From positions 1 to 62,315 of IMG/VR virus record IMGVR_UViG_3300021356_000019: a stretch of DNA of 62,315 nucleotides; one strand, written 5' to 3'. Within the stretch, counting starts at the first letter, position 1, and every line of letters begins with the position of its first letter. The notes beneath the pieces are model-generated. The model was given only the letters and a program-made list of their open reading frames with translations. It ran no database searches and was not told where the DNA came from. Positions 36,401 to 44,607 of the stretch are shown here, one piece after another. The position numbers were made by a program, and so were the translations under genes. Origin of the DNA: a virus.

Positions 36401-37097
36401 AGTCTGGTAAATATTCGTCCATTGCCTTTTCCATAATCCAGTCGTTGTAATCTGAATATGCTTGATCCGGTAAGTCGCCGTGTTCGTACTCAACATCACT
36501 GACGCTCATGTTGTCTATGTCGTCACTGGACGCACGATCTTCGACATTATAAAAAAATGTTTCTGCTTCAAACCCACATCTCACAGGTGCATCTAAGCCT
36601 TGTTGTGCTATTTCTTTTTTGTTAAAGTTTATTTCAAATAATGCTGGATTGGCTTCTTTGAGTAATTTAGATCTTTTTTTGAACTTTGTTAAATTTTTTT
36701 TACCAGTTAATTTTTTTAATATTTTTTTAGCAAGTGTACTTTCGTCAATGTCCATGTCGTTTGCTTTTTTAAGTATGTTTGCTAATTGGTTTCTCAATGC
36801 AGGAGTTTGCATTGCTTTTGTTAATTGTACATCAATTGGTAATTTTGATTGTAATTGCTGTGGTGTTGGCTTGTCGCCTTGTATGGCCTTGTTTATGCCT
36901 TTTGCGGCCATTTTAGGATTTTGTATAGGTTGGCCTAACTTGGCTCCTAGTGCCTTAAAACCTTTTGCTACCTCTTTTTCTTGGTCAGGTGTGAATGGCT
37001 CCAATTCCATTTCATCGTCATTTTTATTTGACTGTTTTGCGTTGGAATTTGGGTCTTGTATTCCTTTGTTATATTCGTATAAGTCTGCTAGTTTCAT
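30456..37097 (-). CDS. Giant multidomain virion protein, 2213 aa (amidoligase-like and nuclease-like)
   Basis: The tag MKLADLYE starts the protein. Residues ~165-600 resemble Amidoligase_2 (COOH-NH2 ligase): CGFEAETFF near 175, TGLHITMSW near 445, LIEFRIAGG near 545. Middle regions are unassigned. A tandem motif VF[DE]xF[DE]KLxxExQxxIL occurs at ~1568 and ~1648. [19 protein letters not shown] near 1620 looks like a protein C-terminus. Near 2020-2060, [21 protein letters not shown] and EIEVKGE carry a PD-(D/E)XK-like nuclease core. An in-frame late promoter precedes Met1645, so a 569-aa C-terminal product is likely. Codon use is like its neighbours. Confidence 0.85.
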   Translation of the reverse strand: MKLADLYEYNKGIQDPNSNAKQSNKNDDEMELEPFTPDQEKEVAKGFKALGAKLGQPIQNPKMAAKGINKAIQGDKPTPQQLQSKLPIDVQLTKAMQTPALRNQLANILKKANDMDIDESTLAKKILKKLTGKKNLTKFKKRSKLLKEANPALFEINFNKKEIAQQGLDAPVRCGFEAETFFYNVEDRASSDDIDNMSVSDVEYEHGDLPDQAYSDYNDWIMEKAMDEYLPDFIDNWIEDNRDEDEFIQDFMNSGNGPTEDAVEEYKENFKEDDPNEYENREEDGWDDDNWARDLINEEYDEDYADFLREIANDDDQLRDDAVNECEGDYSMEDWINDQWYSMSAFLDDYGYEYYSGSGSVEGVASELNVWINDNSKFDNYPEYGEYGDTNVTDTWAVETDSSIDGDEGAGAELISPVFSNPRDMLKEMKSLFDWSETNFGTNSSTGLHITMSWQGKGTEPNKLKMALLLGDEYLLDMFGRLRNSYTKSQYRNVLKYAEEIDAGKLGNFSKLEAALQKGISPDKFSSINFKKQTDDESGNELIEFRIAGGRDYNQMYKEVVQACVRYGTIMKAGYEEDAFRKDYIKAVSRLLRKSKEVDPKTAKEFDEINAPIVDSAKELVSKKEYFDVLKSLEISLRNLQQYEELSKPDADKKWKQSVKDFEKGTGSKMDIVEVEEGEPITGYIQPDAIAPSKRAPAVLKKAQEGFIKAVAILAKDISNGTNRGNPNAKSIRVFRDYANQLQLDDNNIQGLLVQQIDDIRPEYNDKENMALLDKGVKALFKKDLIQKPEFLSPQNVDQILKQVWQFAMSDDKHDNTKLDQLVKLLQKVSPHLEYDEIAKSIESSIKSRQENEFVRYMKSGSYGDKGILKVGKITTPGASEELLKFLEPYSGYKHPTSPTHHVNIRSDDRYSQVFQMRLMQRLRERLEHLKGLEIDDPEKADKIKKQLMDIGFELLEGLKPQPDLWDGENSYRRGSDSSQYLAHRDDLESWNTYMDRLAHIQNEIGDQNLTYNFTSAYDDYVLSGIHLDRYFRHKENNGPIQSHFLKELIKERFAAIKKFYTQFDKIFQGEGFVSLKDEIQAKNTLDRRNRDFEKNVRDNAKAKLNIPSHAYAYIKKDFYDNITDENYGDRAAYLENHLDDFSEHQNSNRVWVIPAAHYGQAYDAREGLSLIQTFEKNDNYYHTWRKTGYNKILSKFARVHNISFNDLVYNESKTYIQLGGDEFAKLQSAGIEITRKGDSRAGMPGQDYLIDPEDLENPISGEPIDRGSAFMWNQEDDEEKEMKRFKAFDWSVYPEEIKGLVAKELKGMKNEEGYYSFKVALEKILDRILKGDTGIALKRENNVAGMAHAAGVENYVSASSNEVSNATNWSNLSDYLGIERGVNDQGVELLKKVYNQYDSDHNWRPEPDPDVIGVKRWAGAVKAAYEYIQKNYNVSAGNYFRKDADGNDGDDVSQVYGGSNEPSNPDNPNLGELDRVELTDTSYDEARGNYEKFDGMMQNGMQNYMVQADVNRLVKFLVGSFSEKYKSAVLHSMIVNKSNGGEPVDIQQALALGKRILRLNPQYQESVFDRFDKLPLEEQIQILKNSKVLERPLTKDEKEDKEKYVKGMKKNKKGFKKRYGDDAEAVMYATATKMAKENKINTNMKNVFEQFEKLSIEKQLEILHSPVVEGFFSDLDVDMRELSYQAFAKKYPEYAHLHPGAEELSTKPVKMKKAPYNKEQHIKNTYNKFKQQHGEAKAKIMLDKMIDRGYFNKQKTESLLGIDVLARTKKLTENMPNNNKLAILKRLLSRTFPVGDLDMQFQAYLALPIPKMMTAFSQLKSIKGPDACARDILRHYAKNRLPDAEVKQLDLNESYIKEDATEDRLNSIMTALEKNPNFAKRVYKMLKLDKESTDHLDIEDRLKNNDTGKENDHRINKNIMRQLVTSLEQLDHDFDELNSFVETYGHTDYVNTELLNKSGVFKISDMLVGSDTVSKEFIDDLYEKLFDFRINISGSNRGPGELGLCLLSPNVELASVGDIKVNGEEIEVKGEVSSGGGRMVNGIDDFKFSGLAQVKSQLVPFYEKHDIPEELRIYNLKGAIGGGRNQGQAHMLDQAQQLEQVKQGTGAEFLKLIISTYQFVIDSEEEAELTSSFMDMDKQRFLTLVGLMSFKNYAYMLNKKGFNRLIFLNWRYDKVVNCTTEEFPKFSEHLAFTSLDMADSQNGPAVQVSVLK
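32171..32178 (-). promoter_or_regulatory. Internal T4-type late promoter AATAAATA, in-frame ATG
   Basis: AATAAATA-CTAAT-ATG inside the 2213-codon gene; the ATG at 32165 is in frame (codon 1645) and starts [11 protein letters not shown]. The product would be 569 aa (30456-32165). Confidence 0.75.
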
Positions 37098-37372
37098 CTT
37101 CTTCTGTTAAGCCTTGCAACTCTTTTGCTAACTGGATTACGTCTTTTTGTTCTTGCGGCTCTCCTTGCCATCCTTCTGCCCATTTTTGCTCTGGTCTTCT
37201 TGAGCGTCATACGTTTTTTTAAGTTGATTGGTTTCGAGCATTGGCCTGCATTAGACACCATTCTGCCTTTTCGTGGACCACTGGTACATCTGACCTTACG
37301 AACAATCTTACTGCCTCGTTTGGCCCAGACCATTTTGGCCTCCATTACTCCTTCTACTTCAACTATTCTCAT
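37094..37372 (-). CDS. Highly basic tagged internal protein, 92 aa
   Basis: A 92-aa protein starting MRIVEVEGVMEAKMVW, with a candidate prohead-protease site VME|A after residue 11. The rest is extremely Arg/Lys-rich ([27 protein letters not shown]) with two Cys (VRCTSGPRKGR, AGQCSKP). I remember similar basic proteins in T4-like cyanophages. It probably binds packaged DNA inside the head. Overlaps the giant gene by 4 nt. Confidence 0.8.
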   Translation of the reverse strand: MRIVEVEGVMEAKMVWAKRGSKIVRKVRCTSGPRKGRMVSNAGQCSKPINLKKRMTLKKTRAKMGRRMARRAARTKRRNPVSKRVARLNRRR

Positions 37373-37373
37373 T

Positions 37374-37616
37374 TTAAAATAACTTAAATATTAATGCGAT
37401 TATCAAACTTGACATTGTTGCAAATACACCTGCCATAATACCTACAAGCCAATTCTCTATTTTAGCAAAATGATCTTTTACTTCGACTTTGAATTCTTTT
37501 ATTTCTGTTGTGACTTGCTCTATTCTCAGCATGTCAGCAATAACTTGTGATTTTAAATCTGGTTCATTAGCATACAACTGTTCTGCTGGTTTGCTATCTA
37601 ATTTTTTGTCTGCCAT
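37374..37616 (-). CDS. XhlA-like candidate holin, 80 aa
   Basis: An 80-aa protein with a polar N-terminal coil (TTEIKEFKVEVKDHFAKIENW, residues ~36-56) and one C-terminal transmembrane helix (LVGIMAGVFATMSSLIIALIF) ending KLF. This is the layout of XhlA-type holins and of small phage membrane proteins. No other holin candidate is obvious apart from the micro-proteins at 11513-12119. The ATG overlaps the stop of the upstream gene (TAATG). Confidence 0.6.
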   Translation of the reverse strand: MADKKLDSKPAEQLYANEPDLKSQVIADMLRIEQVTTEIKEFKVEVKDHFAKIENWLVGIMAGVFATMSSLIIALIFKLF

Positions 37617-38020
37617 TATAATACATCCTGTTTAGAAAATTCAGTATTTACTGAACTTTTTGTATCAACTGTACCGCCGTTTAAGACAATACCGTTTAAT
37701 TCTTCTTTCAGTGTGTCTAATGTGTGAGCACCTAGTCTCTCAAATGCAAATTTAAATACCCAACCTGCACCTGTTAATGTTGGTGCACCGTAATCATCAA
37801 GTCCTGCCGAAACTCCGTCGACTGCAATTGGTGTATTCATCAGCATTGGCTGTGCTCTCAAACTTATTACCTGTACTAAACTTTCAAAATCTTTTTGTGT
37901 ATCGTCTGTAAAATCGTCTGTGGCAGTTATGTCTATGTCGGTGAACAAAGTAAAAAATTCTACATCTCCTGTGAGTACCTCACTTGATGTTAGAAGTCCA
38001 CCTGATCTTGTTTGTGCCAT
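37616..38020 (-). CDS. Putative virion protein, 134 aa
   Basis: A 134-aa protein with strand-rich sequence and conserved-looking turns (GGLLTSSEVLTGDVEFFTLF, ISLRAQPMLMNTPIAV, GWVFKFAFERLGAHT). No recognised domain. It has a late promoter with a 27-nt leader and an AGGAGA ribosome-binding site; it heads the operon that continues through the tagged basic protein and the giant gene. Confidence 0.7.
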   Translation of the reverse strand: MAQTRSGGLLTSSEVLTGDVEFFTLFTDIDITATDDFTDDTQKDFESLVQVISLRAQPMLMNTPIAVDGVSAGLDDYGAPTLTGAGWVFKFAFERLGAHTLDTLKEELNGIVLNGGTVDTKSSVNTEFSKQDVL

Positions 38021-38047
38021 ATGTGTCTCCTGTCACTGTTATAAGCA

Positions 38048-38055
38048 TATTTATC
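38048..38055 (-). promoter_or_regulatory. T4-type late promoter GATAAATA, leadered class
   Basis: GATAAATA 27 nt before the ATG at 38020. Confidence 0.8.
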
Positions 38056-38092
38056 ATTTTCTCAGTTTATTTGATAGTATTTTAAAAAGTCA

Positions 38093-38124
38093 AAAAAAAC
38101 CCCCTTAAAAAAGGGGGTTAAAAT
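38093..38124 (-). terminator. Rho-independent terminator, probably bidirectional
   Basis: Stem AACCCCC/GGGGGTT (38098-38104 with 38113-38119), 8-nt loop, A/T tracts on both sides. It follows the 80-aa gene at 38147. Confidence 0.9.
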
Positions 38125-38146
38125 ATCTAAATTTTAAGTTTTGTTA

Positions 38147-38389
38147 TTAGCCTGAGAATGTTGCCACTACTGCTGTTACGTTAGCGAATGCTAAAACGTC
38201 TGAAGCATCTAATGTAGTTTGAACTGCTAAATTTGTTGTTGAAACGTCAACACCTGCAATAGATCCACCTGCTGAACACTGAGCGATCGCTAAATCTAAA
38301 TCGTCATATGTTACGATATGTGTTTGTGAACCTAATCCGTTACCTTCACCTGCTGATGCTGGGTTTGCCTCTAATCTTACTAATGCCAT
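38147..38389 (-). CDS. Small virion-type protein, own promoter and terminator, 80 aa
   Basis: An 80-aa Ala/Val/Thr/Ser-rich protein (GNGLGSQTHIVTYDDLDLAIAQCSAGG...) with no signal peptide, no charges clustering and no known domain. It is isolated in its own transcription unit: late promoter with a 70-nt leader, AGGAG ribosome-binding site, and a very strong terminator 25 nt after the stop. This arrangement is typical of abundant structural proteins such as decoration or tail-tube subunits. Confidence 0.75.
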   Translation of the reverse strand: MALVRLEANPASAGEGNGLGSQTHIVTYDDLDLAIAQCSAGGSIAGVDVSTTNLAVQTTLDASDVLAFANVTAVVATFSG

Positions 38390-38516
38390 TATTGGTCTCC
38401 TAATTCTTAATTGTGTTATAAAAGTATGATTTTTAAAACTTTATAACTTTGGTTACTTTTATTTATCAAAGATTATTGATTTTTTGGGGTTTTGAAATTG
38501 AAAATTATTGGATTTT
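38390..38516. other. Promoter/leader region, 127 nt
   Basis: Contains the late promoter at 38460-38467 and an A/T-rich leader with AGGAG. I see no RNA gene or terminator hairpin. Confidence 0.6.
38460..38467 (-). promoter_or_regulatory. T4-type late promoter GATAAATA, 70-nt leader
   Basis: GATAAATA upstream of the 80-aa gene at 38389; the longest late leader in the window apart from the one at 12243. Confidence 0.75.
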
Positions 38517-39104
38517 TTACTTTCCAGACAGTAAATCTTTAAATTTATATCGTAAATTAGCCATTGTATCGCTTGGATTTCGGATATAAGATGCTACTGT
38601 GTTTCTTGCTTTTGAAAGACCTTTTTTAATGCCAAAACTAGGTAATATTGAGTCGTATTCTGCATCAGGATCAAATGCAGGATTACCATAGTATTTTTGA
38701 TGTCTTAATTTTCTACCGTCGCTACCAGTTCTAACACCATCGCTGTCAGTGTCTTTGGTGTTTAATCCTCTACGTGATGTACCTTTTAGTGCGGCTGTTC
38801 TTGCTTTGGCTCTTAACTCAGCATCACTAGGGCCGTCTTTTTTACGAGGCTCTTCCCTTCTGCTTATTTGATCTTTTTGTGACGTGCCTCTTACATCGGC
38901 ATCAGTAGTACCTTTATCAGGTACATTTTTTAAATCTCCCACTTCTACATCTGTTCCAACTGCCTGCCCCATATCGCGACCATATGTAGATGTATCAGTA
39001 CCAACACCCTGTATTCTTCGCTGAATATGGATATCTCGCATCTGTTTCATTGCATCTTTTTGTGCTTGACTGATTTCTTGGATTATTACTTCGTCGATTC
39101 TCAT
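38517..39104 (-). CDS. Tagged putative internal virion protein, 195 aa
   Basis: A basic 195-aa protein starting MRIDEVIIQEISQ, with the shared tag and a candidate prohead-protease site IQE|I. The middle carries a calcium-binding-like run (DTDSDGVRTGSDG near 117) and several basic stretches (KKDGPSDAELRAKARTAALKG). The C-terminus has a conserved-looking YKFKDLLSGK. Function unknown. Leaderless late promoter; the upstream stop TAA lies inside it. Confidence 0.75.
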   Translation of the reverse strand: MRIDEVIIQEISQAQKDAMKQMRDIHIQRRIQGVGTDTSTYGRDMGQAVGTDVEVGDLKNVPDKGTTDADVRGTSQKDQISRREEPRKKDGPSDAELRAKARTAALKGTSRRGLNTKDTDSDGVRTGSDGRKLRHQKYYGNPAFDPDAEYDSILPSFGIKKGLSKARNTVASYIRNPSDTMANLRYKFKDLLSGK

Positions 39105-39109
39105 AATAC

Positions 39110-39117
39110 TATTTATG
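39110..39117 (-). promoter_or_regulatory. T4-type late promoter CATAAATA, leaderless class
   Basis: CATAAATA-GTATT-ATG. The TAA of the box is the stop codon of the upstream 255-aa gene. Confidence 0.8.
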
Positions 39118-39880
39118 ACCTTTTTCTACTTTGCCAGTATGCGGCAATACCTGCCAACCCAGCCGCGGATTTAGGTCCTAACCTTCCGCCTGTTATTCTT
39201 GGGCCAAATTCTGCACCAACGTATGCCGATGCACCTGCTACTGCTAAACGTTTAAGTGTTGTTTGATCAGTTGCTTTGTCTAATTCTGTGTTAGTTGCAT
39301 TAACTAATTTATAGTTTCTTTCTTTTGCAAACTTATTTAATGTTTTGTATAAATCACTTCTTACTGCTTTGGCTCGCATTATGTGTAACATTTTTGTTAT
39401 TGCTAATTGCTTTTGCCTATATTTTAATCTGCTCCAGTCTGATATTAATCTTCTGACATTTTGTATTACCATATCTTTAACTTTAAGTTGTCTTTGTAAT
39501 CTTAAAAAGTAAAGTGAATTTGGAATTTTACCTTTTGCTATGCTTGTCATAAACTGATGCATAAGTTGTTCGTTAAATTTATAATCTTTTTTATACTTAG
39601 AATTTATTGTGTAAGCAATCATGTAATGATCATTAGCACCTAATCTACTTGCACGATATTTTCCGTGTCTTACATTTGCATTTGCATATTGTATTGCAAA
39701 TGGTCTATATTTTTTATCTTGTGCAAACACATACACCAGCATAGTTGTCACCATTAGTAATTCTGCCATATCAACTTTATTATATGGCTTAAATCCTTCA
39801 GTGGTTCTATATAATCTACTTTCCTGTAGATCGCCTAAGAATTGATATTGTGCTTGTTTTTGCTCTTTAGGTGTTTCCAT
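39113..39880 (-). CDS. Hypothetical basic virion-cluster protein, 255 aa
   Basis: A basic, helix-rich 255-aa protein. The C-terminus has a Gly/Ala-rich stretch (AVAGASAYVGAEFGPRITGG, then SAAGLAGIAAYW) similar in nature to the glycine-zipper region of the 784-aa gene, which might insert in membranes. No enzyme motif. Its ATG overlaps the upstream stop (TAATG), in one late operon with the ligase-like gene. Confidence 0.7.
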   Translation of the reverse strand: METPKEQKQAQYQFLGDLQESRLYRTTEGFKPYNKVDMAELLMVTTMLVYVFAQDKKYRPFAIQYANANVRHGKYRASRLGANDHYMIAYTINSKYKKDYKFNEQLMHQFMTSIAKGKIPNSLYFLRLQRQLKVKDMVIQNVRRLISDWSRLKYRQKQLAITKMLHIMRAKAVRSDLYKTLNKFAKERNYKLVNATNTELDKATDQTTLKRLAVAGASAYVGAEFGPRITGGRLGPKSAAGLAGIAAYWQSRKRS

Positions 39881-41148
39881 TATGCTCCTGGTCTCCCTGT
39901 GCCAAAATTCTTAACACTAAAGTCTAATCTGTCAACTAATTTAATTGCGTTTCCAATATGATCAACAGCAACAAAACCTTCTTCGCCTGTAACATCATAG
40001 TCGCCTTCTTGATTTTGTACAAACGTGTCTATTTGTCTTATATTTGCTAATTTTTTAATTATCATTTCTTTTGCTTTGATTAAATCCAAATACACAACGT
40101 ATGCTTTTTCTATTTCTTGTTGATTGCTTTCTAAAAATTTAATACCATCAAGCATTAATTGTGTCTTCTTTACTTTACCAGCATCGCTTTTAAGTTTTTC
40201 AACTGCTGATTTTAGTGTGCCTTTATACTCTGCAATAAATCTTTGAGCAAATACTTTTGGATCTTGTTCAAATCCTACTAATTCTCTGATAATTTTATTT
40301 ACACTTGCTTTGATTCTTGTTCTTAAGTCATCCCCAAATTCGTTATTTTTAAGAAAGTCTAAATCTGTAACTGCTTTTAAGTTTTGATCTGCATTGTTAA
40401 TGAGTTCAGACATTTCCTGTGACTCTTCCTGTGTAAAAGTAACTTGCCCTGAGTAGTCTCTTATAATTGCATCTCTGTGCCAAACATTTGGATGACTGCC
40501 TAAACTACTTGCATCGAACCCAAACTTTGCTGATAAGTCTGCTAATCCGCCACCGCCAACATATTCTGTGTGAAACACTATGCCTATTTTAGAACGTAAA
40601 ATATCTTTTGCAAGATTACTGTTTTTTGGAATTGCATATATAATTGTGTTTGGTTTAAACACTATAAATTCTTCGCCTTTGATATTTGCTTCTGATATGC
40701 TGTCGTCTGTGTACAGTAAATCTCCTTGTACAACTTTTCCTTTAAAGTTTAATTTTTGTAAATGTATAAATGCACTAATTAATTTTTCTTGTAAGCCTTC
40801 CGCTTCATGATTTGCTTTGATGTCTTCGATGCTTTTGTTTACTAATGGATTTCTTTTGTTGAATACACTTTTAGTACCTACAAAAAACTTACCGTCTGCT
40901 GGGTCTGTGCCTACAAATACTGCTGGAGCACCGTCCCATTTTGTTGTTAAGTTGAATTTTGTTTTTGCACTACCTTTTAGCATTTCATGGAAACTGTGAA
41001 GATATTGTATTGCTTGTTTACCACCTGGTAATCCGTCATTAAAAATTAAATCTTCTAAATGTTCAAGGTGAGTGTTTTTGCTTTCATCTAGTCTATGATG
41101 AATTACACATTCAGTTAAGTACCCTTTAGTAAGATCAACTGCTCTCAT
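39880..41148 (-). CDS. DUF6267-type ligase-like protein, 422 aa
   Basis: A 422-aa protein starting MRAVDLTKGYLTE (tag with site LTE). TTKWDGAPAVF near residue 67 resembles motif I (KxDG) of covalent nucleotidyltransferases such as RNA and DNA ligases; GEEFIVFKPN (residue ~157) and KGKVVQGDLLY (~135) could be motifs III/IIIa, but motifs IV-V are not confident. I recall DUF6267 for such proteins in T4-like marine phages. The C-terminal half is helical. It may be a nucleic-acid ligase or end-healing enzyme carried by the virion. Confidence 0.7.
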   Translation of the reverse strand: MRAVDLTKGYLTECVIHHRLDESKNTHLEHLEDLIFNDGLPGGKQAIQYLHSFHEMLKGSAKTKFNLTTKWDGAPAVFVGTDPADGKFFVGTKSVFNKRNPLVNKSIEDIKANHEAEGLQEKLISAFIHLQKLNFKGKVVQGDLLYTDDSISEANIKGEEFIVFKPNTIIYAIPKNSNLAKDILRSKIGIVFHTEYVGGGGLADLSAKFGFDASSLGSHPNVWHRDAIIRDYSGQVTFTQEESQEMSELINNADQNLKAVTDLDFLKNNEFGDDLRTRIKASVNKIIRELVGFEQDPKVFAQRFIAEYKGTLKSAVEKLKSDAGKVKKTQLMLDGIKFLESNQQEIEKAYVVYLDLIKAKEMIIKKLANIRQIDTFVQNQEGDYDVTGEEGFVAVDHIGNAIKLVDRLDFSVKNFGTGRPGA

Positions 41149-41942
41149 TAATAACTCGTATCTATTTTTTCTATTCCTGAATCTGCAGGATCTAGTGTAG
41201 TTAATTTTTTCTTTTGCTTACCTGATAGTTTTTGTGGTACAAGTTTAACACCGTTAATACTGATAATTTTTCTACTAGGAATACCTGTTGTAGTTGATTG
41301 TTTTGGATTGTCTGGATTGAAGAATCCTTTTATTTGTACATCTGGTACTCCGTCGCCGTCCGTGTCTGATGTAAATTGTATAAACTCACCAGTTTTTAAA
41401 ACATTATCGCTAGTTTTCCATTGTATTTTGTCACCAGGTTTAGGTGGTTGGACGCCATATACTTGCTCCCATGTAGTGCCTTGTTGTTTATTAGTTCTAC
41501 GATTTTTAAGAAAGTTATCAAATTTACCACCTGCTCTGGCTCCAAGTGTTGCCATGCCTTTTACAAACCAGTTGTCGTCTTGATATCTGGCGGCAACACC
41601 TGCACCTGGTTTACTTTGATTAGTGGCATCCCACCATGCTTTAACATCTTCCCATCTTTTAAAGTTTAATAGGTTCTTTATTCTTGCTGATGTGTTTTTT
41701 TGAAATGCTCTCCTAGTAAAAGAAGGATCTGCAGGAATAAAATCTTGTTGCCTTTCGTCATATACATAGAATATATTGGCTTTATTATCTATATAGCCTT
41801 TATACGGATAGCCGTCAACTTCGAATTCTACATGAGAGTATGCTGGATCACTAACAATGCTTTTCCATTTTTTAGCAGGTGCTTTTTTTTGATAGTCTGA
41901 TAAACTATCTTCTTCGCGTAATATGACTTCGTTAATCTTCAT
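41148..41942 (-). CDS. Tagged hypothetical virion-cluster protein, 264 aa
   Basis: A basic 264-aa protein, start MKINEVILREED (tag; site LRE). Strand-rich blocks HVEFEVDGYPYKGYIDN near 38 and KPGDKIQWKTSDN near 175 are followed by a calcium-loop-like DTDGDGVPDVQI near 200. I chose the ATG at 41942 over one at 41987, which would overlap the upstream gene more and spoil the tag. No family recognised. Confidence 0.7.
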   Translation of the reverse strand: MKINEVILREEDSLSDYQKKAPAKKWKSIVSDPAYSHVEFEVDGYPYKGYIDNKANIFYVYDERQQDFIPADPSFTRRAFQKNTSARIKNLLNFKRWEDVKAWWDATNQSKPGAGVAARYQDDNWFVKGMATLGARAGGKFDNFLKNRRTNKQQGTTWEQVYGVQPPKPGDKIQWKTSDNVLKTGEFIQFTSDTDGDGVPDVQIKGFFNPDNPKQSTTTGIPSRKIISINGVKLVPQKLSGKQKKKLTTLDPADSGIEKIDTSY

Positions 41943-42198
41943 TTGTTTTGGACCTTGATTCTTTAATAATCTGGACGCCCTTAACAAATCTTTCAGGTCT
42001 ATTGCCTTTAATAGAATTTATCAGACGTCGTTGAAGATCTAACGCCTCTGCTTCGTCAAAATTTTCTTGTATTAATTCAATAAGATTTAAGGCACTTTTA
42101 ATAATATGATTGCCTCTAGACTCAATTACATTTAATTTGTCTCTTTCTGAAACTATTGAGTTAAGTTCTTGTAGAATTGATCTGTGATTTAAGGACAT
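41932..42198 (-). CDS. Hypothetical protein, 88 aa
   Basis: An 88-aa helical protein (MSLNHRSILQELNSIVSERDKLNVIESRG...), with a basic C-terminus. It starts a late operon behind a leadered late promoter and a GGAGAT ribosome-binding site. No motif recognised. Confidence 0.7.
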   Translation of the reverse strand: MSLNHRSILQELNSIVSERDKLNVIESRGNHIIKSALNLIELIQENFDEAEALDLQRRLINSIKGNRPERFVKGVQIIKESRSKTNED

Positions 42199-42216
42199 TT
42201 TATCTCCGTTTAAGCA

Positions 42217-42224
42217 TATTTATC
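42217..42224 (-). promoter_or_regulatory. T4-type late promoter GATAAATA, leadered class
   Basis: GATAAATA 18 nt before the ATG at 42198, immediately after the gp41 stop; marks the change from replication to late genes. Confidence 0.85.
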
Positions 42225-42228
42225 TAAA

Positions 42229-43614
42229 TTACTTCTTCTTGAGGAGATTCCTAAGTTCCAAACCTTGTTGTACTATGTCGACATTGTCGTCAGTTGCGTC
42301 TTCGTCGCTTCTGATTGCTGATGATCTTTTAAGTGTTTCGGTCATAGTTATCGTATTAATAGTGTCATACGTCTCTTCATCTTCTTCTAAATCTTCAATT
42401 CTTAGTGTTTCTGGGTTGAATTTTAGGTCTACTTTACTACCAACACCGCTACTAGAACGTGTTTTCATAAACTGTATTTGATATCTACCACGTTCTCGCA
42501 TGGCGTTGCTTGTAAAAATACCCACAACATTATCTGCTGTCTGTATTTTACTAATACCACCTGCAATATGACTGTGATCAAATTCTATTTCTTCCACAGC
42601 ACCCCTGTTCAACTGCGATGCTGTAACTAATAACACATTTAATTCAACTGCTAAGTTACGCAATTCTTCTGATACATACTTGTCTTTAATAAACAAGTCA
42701 CTCGGACTAACTTTTCCGCTAATTGGCATCATCAAATCCAAGTAATCTACCAATAATGCGTCTACTTTGATACCTGTTTGTATCTCATATTCTCTCAAAA
42801 ACGACCTAATATCATTGGCATTTACACCATTGCTCATCTGTTTTATGCGGAATTTACCTGCACCTTTACCTTTCATACGCACTTTTAAGTCCACATCATC
42901 CATGTTTTTCATGACATCTCTGGTGGCATATTCACTAACCATAGCATCAATACGCATACTTGACAGTTGTTCACTTAATTCTAAACTAAGATATACAGTA
43001 TTAAGTCCTGCTTGACTCCAGTTCACACCTAAGTTTTGTAAAAACAAACTCTTACCTGCACCTGAGCCACCTGCAAATACTGTAAGTTCTCCTCTATTAA
43101 GTCCGCCATATAACTTTTGATCAAACTTTTTCCAGCCTGTGCTGATTGCTCCTGCTTGATCTTTGATCCATTGTAGTCTCTCTTTAGGATTTTCATAGTA
43201 GTCTAAACCAAAATCACTTACTAATCCTACACCTGTTGCTTCTTTAATAAGTGCTTCTACACTACCATAGTCTTTGTTTTCTAGTAAGTCTGTGCTGTCT
43301 AGTATTGCTTTTTCTAATGCTTTGTGTCTGCAGAATGTCTCGAACTCATCCATAAACCAATTCATATGGCTTTCATGAACATCCTCTACTGGCTTTAATT
43401 CAATACCATTTACTGCTTCGAGTTGTTCTAATGTTGGAATACTGTTATATTTGTTTGCATGATCTTTTAAGAACTCTACTGCTTCTCTGTATTTTCTGTT
43501 AAACATGTAAGGTTCAACAATATTGTTCACCCTTACAAATACATCAGGATCTGTAACTAAAAATCTTAGAAACAGTTCTTGTATATCTTCGCCGTATTCT
43601 TTTATATCACTCAT
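42229..43614 (-). CDS. 41: Replicative DNA helicase (T4 gp41, DnaB family)
   Basis: A 461-aa RecA-fold hexameric helicase. FAGGSGAGKSLFLQN near residue 185 is Walker A; VYLSLELSEQLSSMRIDAM follows as in DnaB; VDALLVDYLDLMMP near 283 is Walker B; LLVTASQLNRGAVEEI carries the arginine-finger region. The N-terminal ~150 residues are the DnaB N-domain. It unwinds DNA at the phage fork and partners with gp61, encoded directly upstream. Confidence 0.95.
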   Translation of the reverse strand: MSDIKEYGEDIQELFLRFLVTDPDVFVRVNNIVEPYMFNRKYREAVEFLKDHANKYNSIPTLEQLEAVNGIELKPVEDVHESHMNWFMDEFETFCRHKALEKAILDSTDLLENKDYGSVEALIKEATGVGLVSDFGLDYYENPKERLQWIKDQAGAISTGWKKFDQKLYGGLNRGELTVFAGGSGAGKSLFLQNLGVNWSQAGLNTVYLSLELSEQLSSMRIDAMVSEYATRDVMKNMDDVDLKVRMKGKGAGKFRIKQMSNGVNANDIRSFLREYEIQTGIKVDALLVDYLDLMMPISGKVSPSDLFIKDKYVSEELRNLAVELNVLLVTASQLNRGAVEEIEFDHSHIAGGISKIQTADNVVGIFTSNAMRERGRYQIQFMKTRSSSGVGSKVDLKFNPETLRIEDLEEDEETYDTINTITMTETLKRSSAIRSDEDATDDNVDIVQQGLELRNLLKKK

Positions 43615-44600
43615 AACATTTTACTCTGTACTTCAATCTTAATTTTATTTGCGACAGTATATTTAATTATACTAGACAATGTCAAAAGTCTGCCATATTT
43701 GAGTACCGCATCACCTACATCTTTGATGTCTGTGTGCCAAGGTGGGAAACTAACTTCCCACCCTAGTTCAGCGGCCTGCCTTATTAAATCTTTACCTGGT
43801 GCATCTCTGTCCGGGCAAAGTATTACTCTTTTATTTAACGAATTTATCTGTTGTATTTGCCTTTCGTTCATGGTATTACCTAGTACACTTACGCCATCTA
43901 TTAGTATAGCATCAATAACACCTTCTGTTACAACAACAATTTCTCTATCTGAATAAATGTATTTGTCTATGTTAAACACATATCCTGCTTGACTGTTGTT
44001 AATATACTTAGGTGTTTCTTTTGTAGGTGGATTTATGTGCCTGCCTACATAACCTACTACTTCTTGGTTGTAGTAAAAAGGAATAATCAGTCTATTTTTT
44101 AACATAAAGTCATCGCAAATAAACAAATCATAATTTGTATCTAACAGTTTTCTTTCTTTTGCATACAACATTATTTTTTCATGTGTTTCGTTGTATGGTA
44201 ATTGCGGAACATCTCTTACATTTATTACATTTGGCAATTCTACTGGTTTGAATTTTTCATAACTTATAACAATATCGTTACTTTCGTTATCAAACTCTTC
44301 TATTTTCATTAGTTCTAGTACAAGTTTCTTTACACTTTCGTTAGTTGCACCTAACTTTACTGCAAGGTCTTTGTATTTTTTACCAATCTTTTTGCTAGGA
44401 CTCCAGCCAGTTGAGAAACCGCAGTTAAAACAATTATATGCAATCTTAGGACCTGTAGAGATTATGCCTGCTCTGCCTCGTTTATCATTGCACATAGGAC
44501 AATTAAAAGTCACCCAACCTGCAGGTGTCTTTTTATGTTTGTGAGGCAAGTGAGTTGTCAACAACTCATGTACCTGTTGTATTGCGTCAGAGTGCTCCAT
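43611..44600 (-). CDS. 61: DNA primase (T4 gp61)
   Basis: A 329-aa primase. A zinc-binding motif (CPMC near residue 35 and CFNC near residue 57) is followed by a TOPRIM domain: VVTEGVIDAIL near residue 220 (catalytic Glu) and ILCPDRDAPGKD near residue 257 (DxD). It makes RNA primers together with helicase gp41, which overlaps by 4 nt. The gene has its own sigma70 promoter with start site predicted on the ATG. Confidence 0.92.
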   Translation of the reverse strand: MEHSDAIQQVHELLTTHLPHKHKKTPAGWVTFNCPMCNDKRGRAGIISTGPKIAYNCFNCGFSTGWSPSKKIGKKYKDLAVKLGATNESVKKLVLELMKIEEFDNESNDIVISYEKFKPVELPNVINVRDVPQLPYNETHEKIMLYAKERKLLDTNYDLFICDDFMLKNRLIIPFYYNQEVVGYVGRHINPPTKETPKYINNSQAGYVFNIDKYIYSDREIVVVTEGVIDAILIDGVSVLGNTMNERQIQQINSLNKRVILCPDRDAPGKDLIRQAAELGWEVSFPPWHTDIKDVGDAVLKYGRLLTLSSIIKYTVANKIKIEVQSKML

Positions 44601-44607
44601 TGCTGTT

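Noticed and set aside
43660-43690. TTGACA and TATAAT inside the primase gene
   Set aside because: They are only about 8 nt apart, so they cannot form a sigma70 promoter together.
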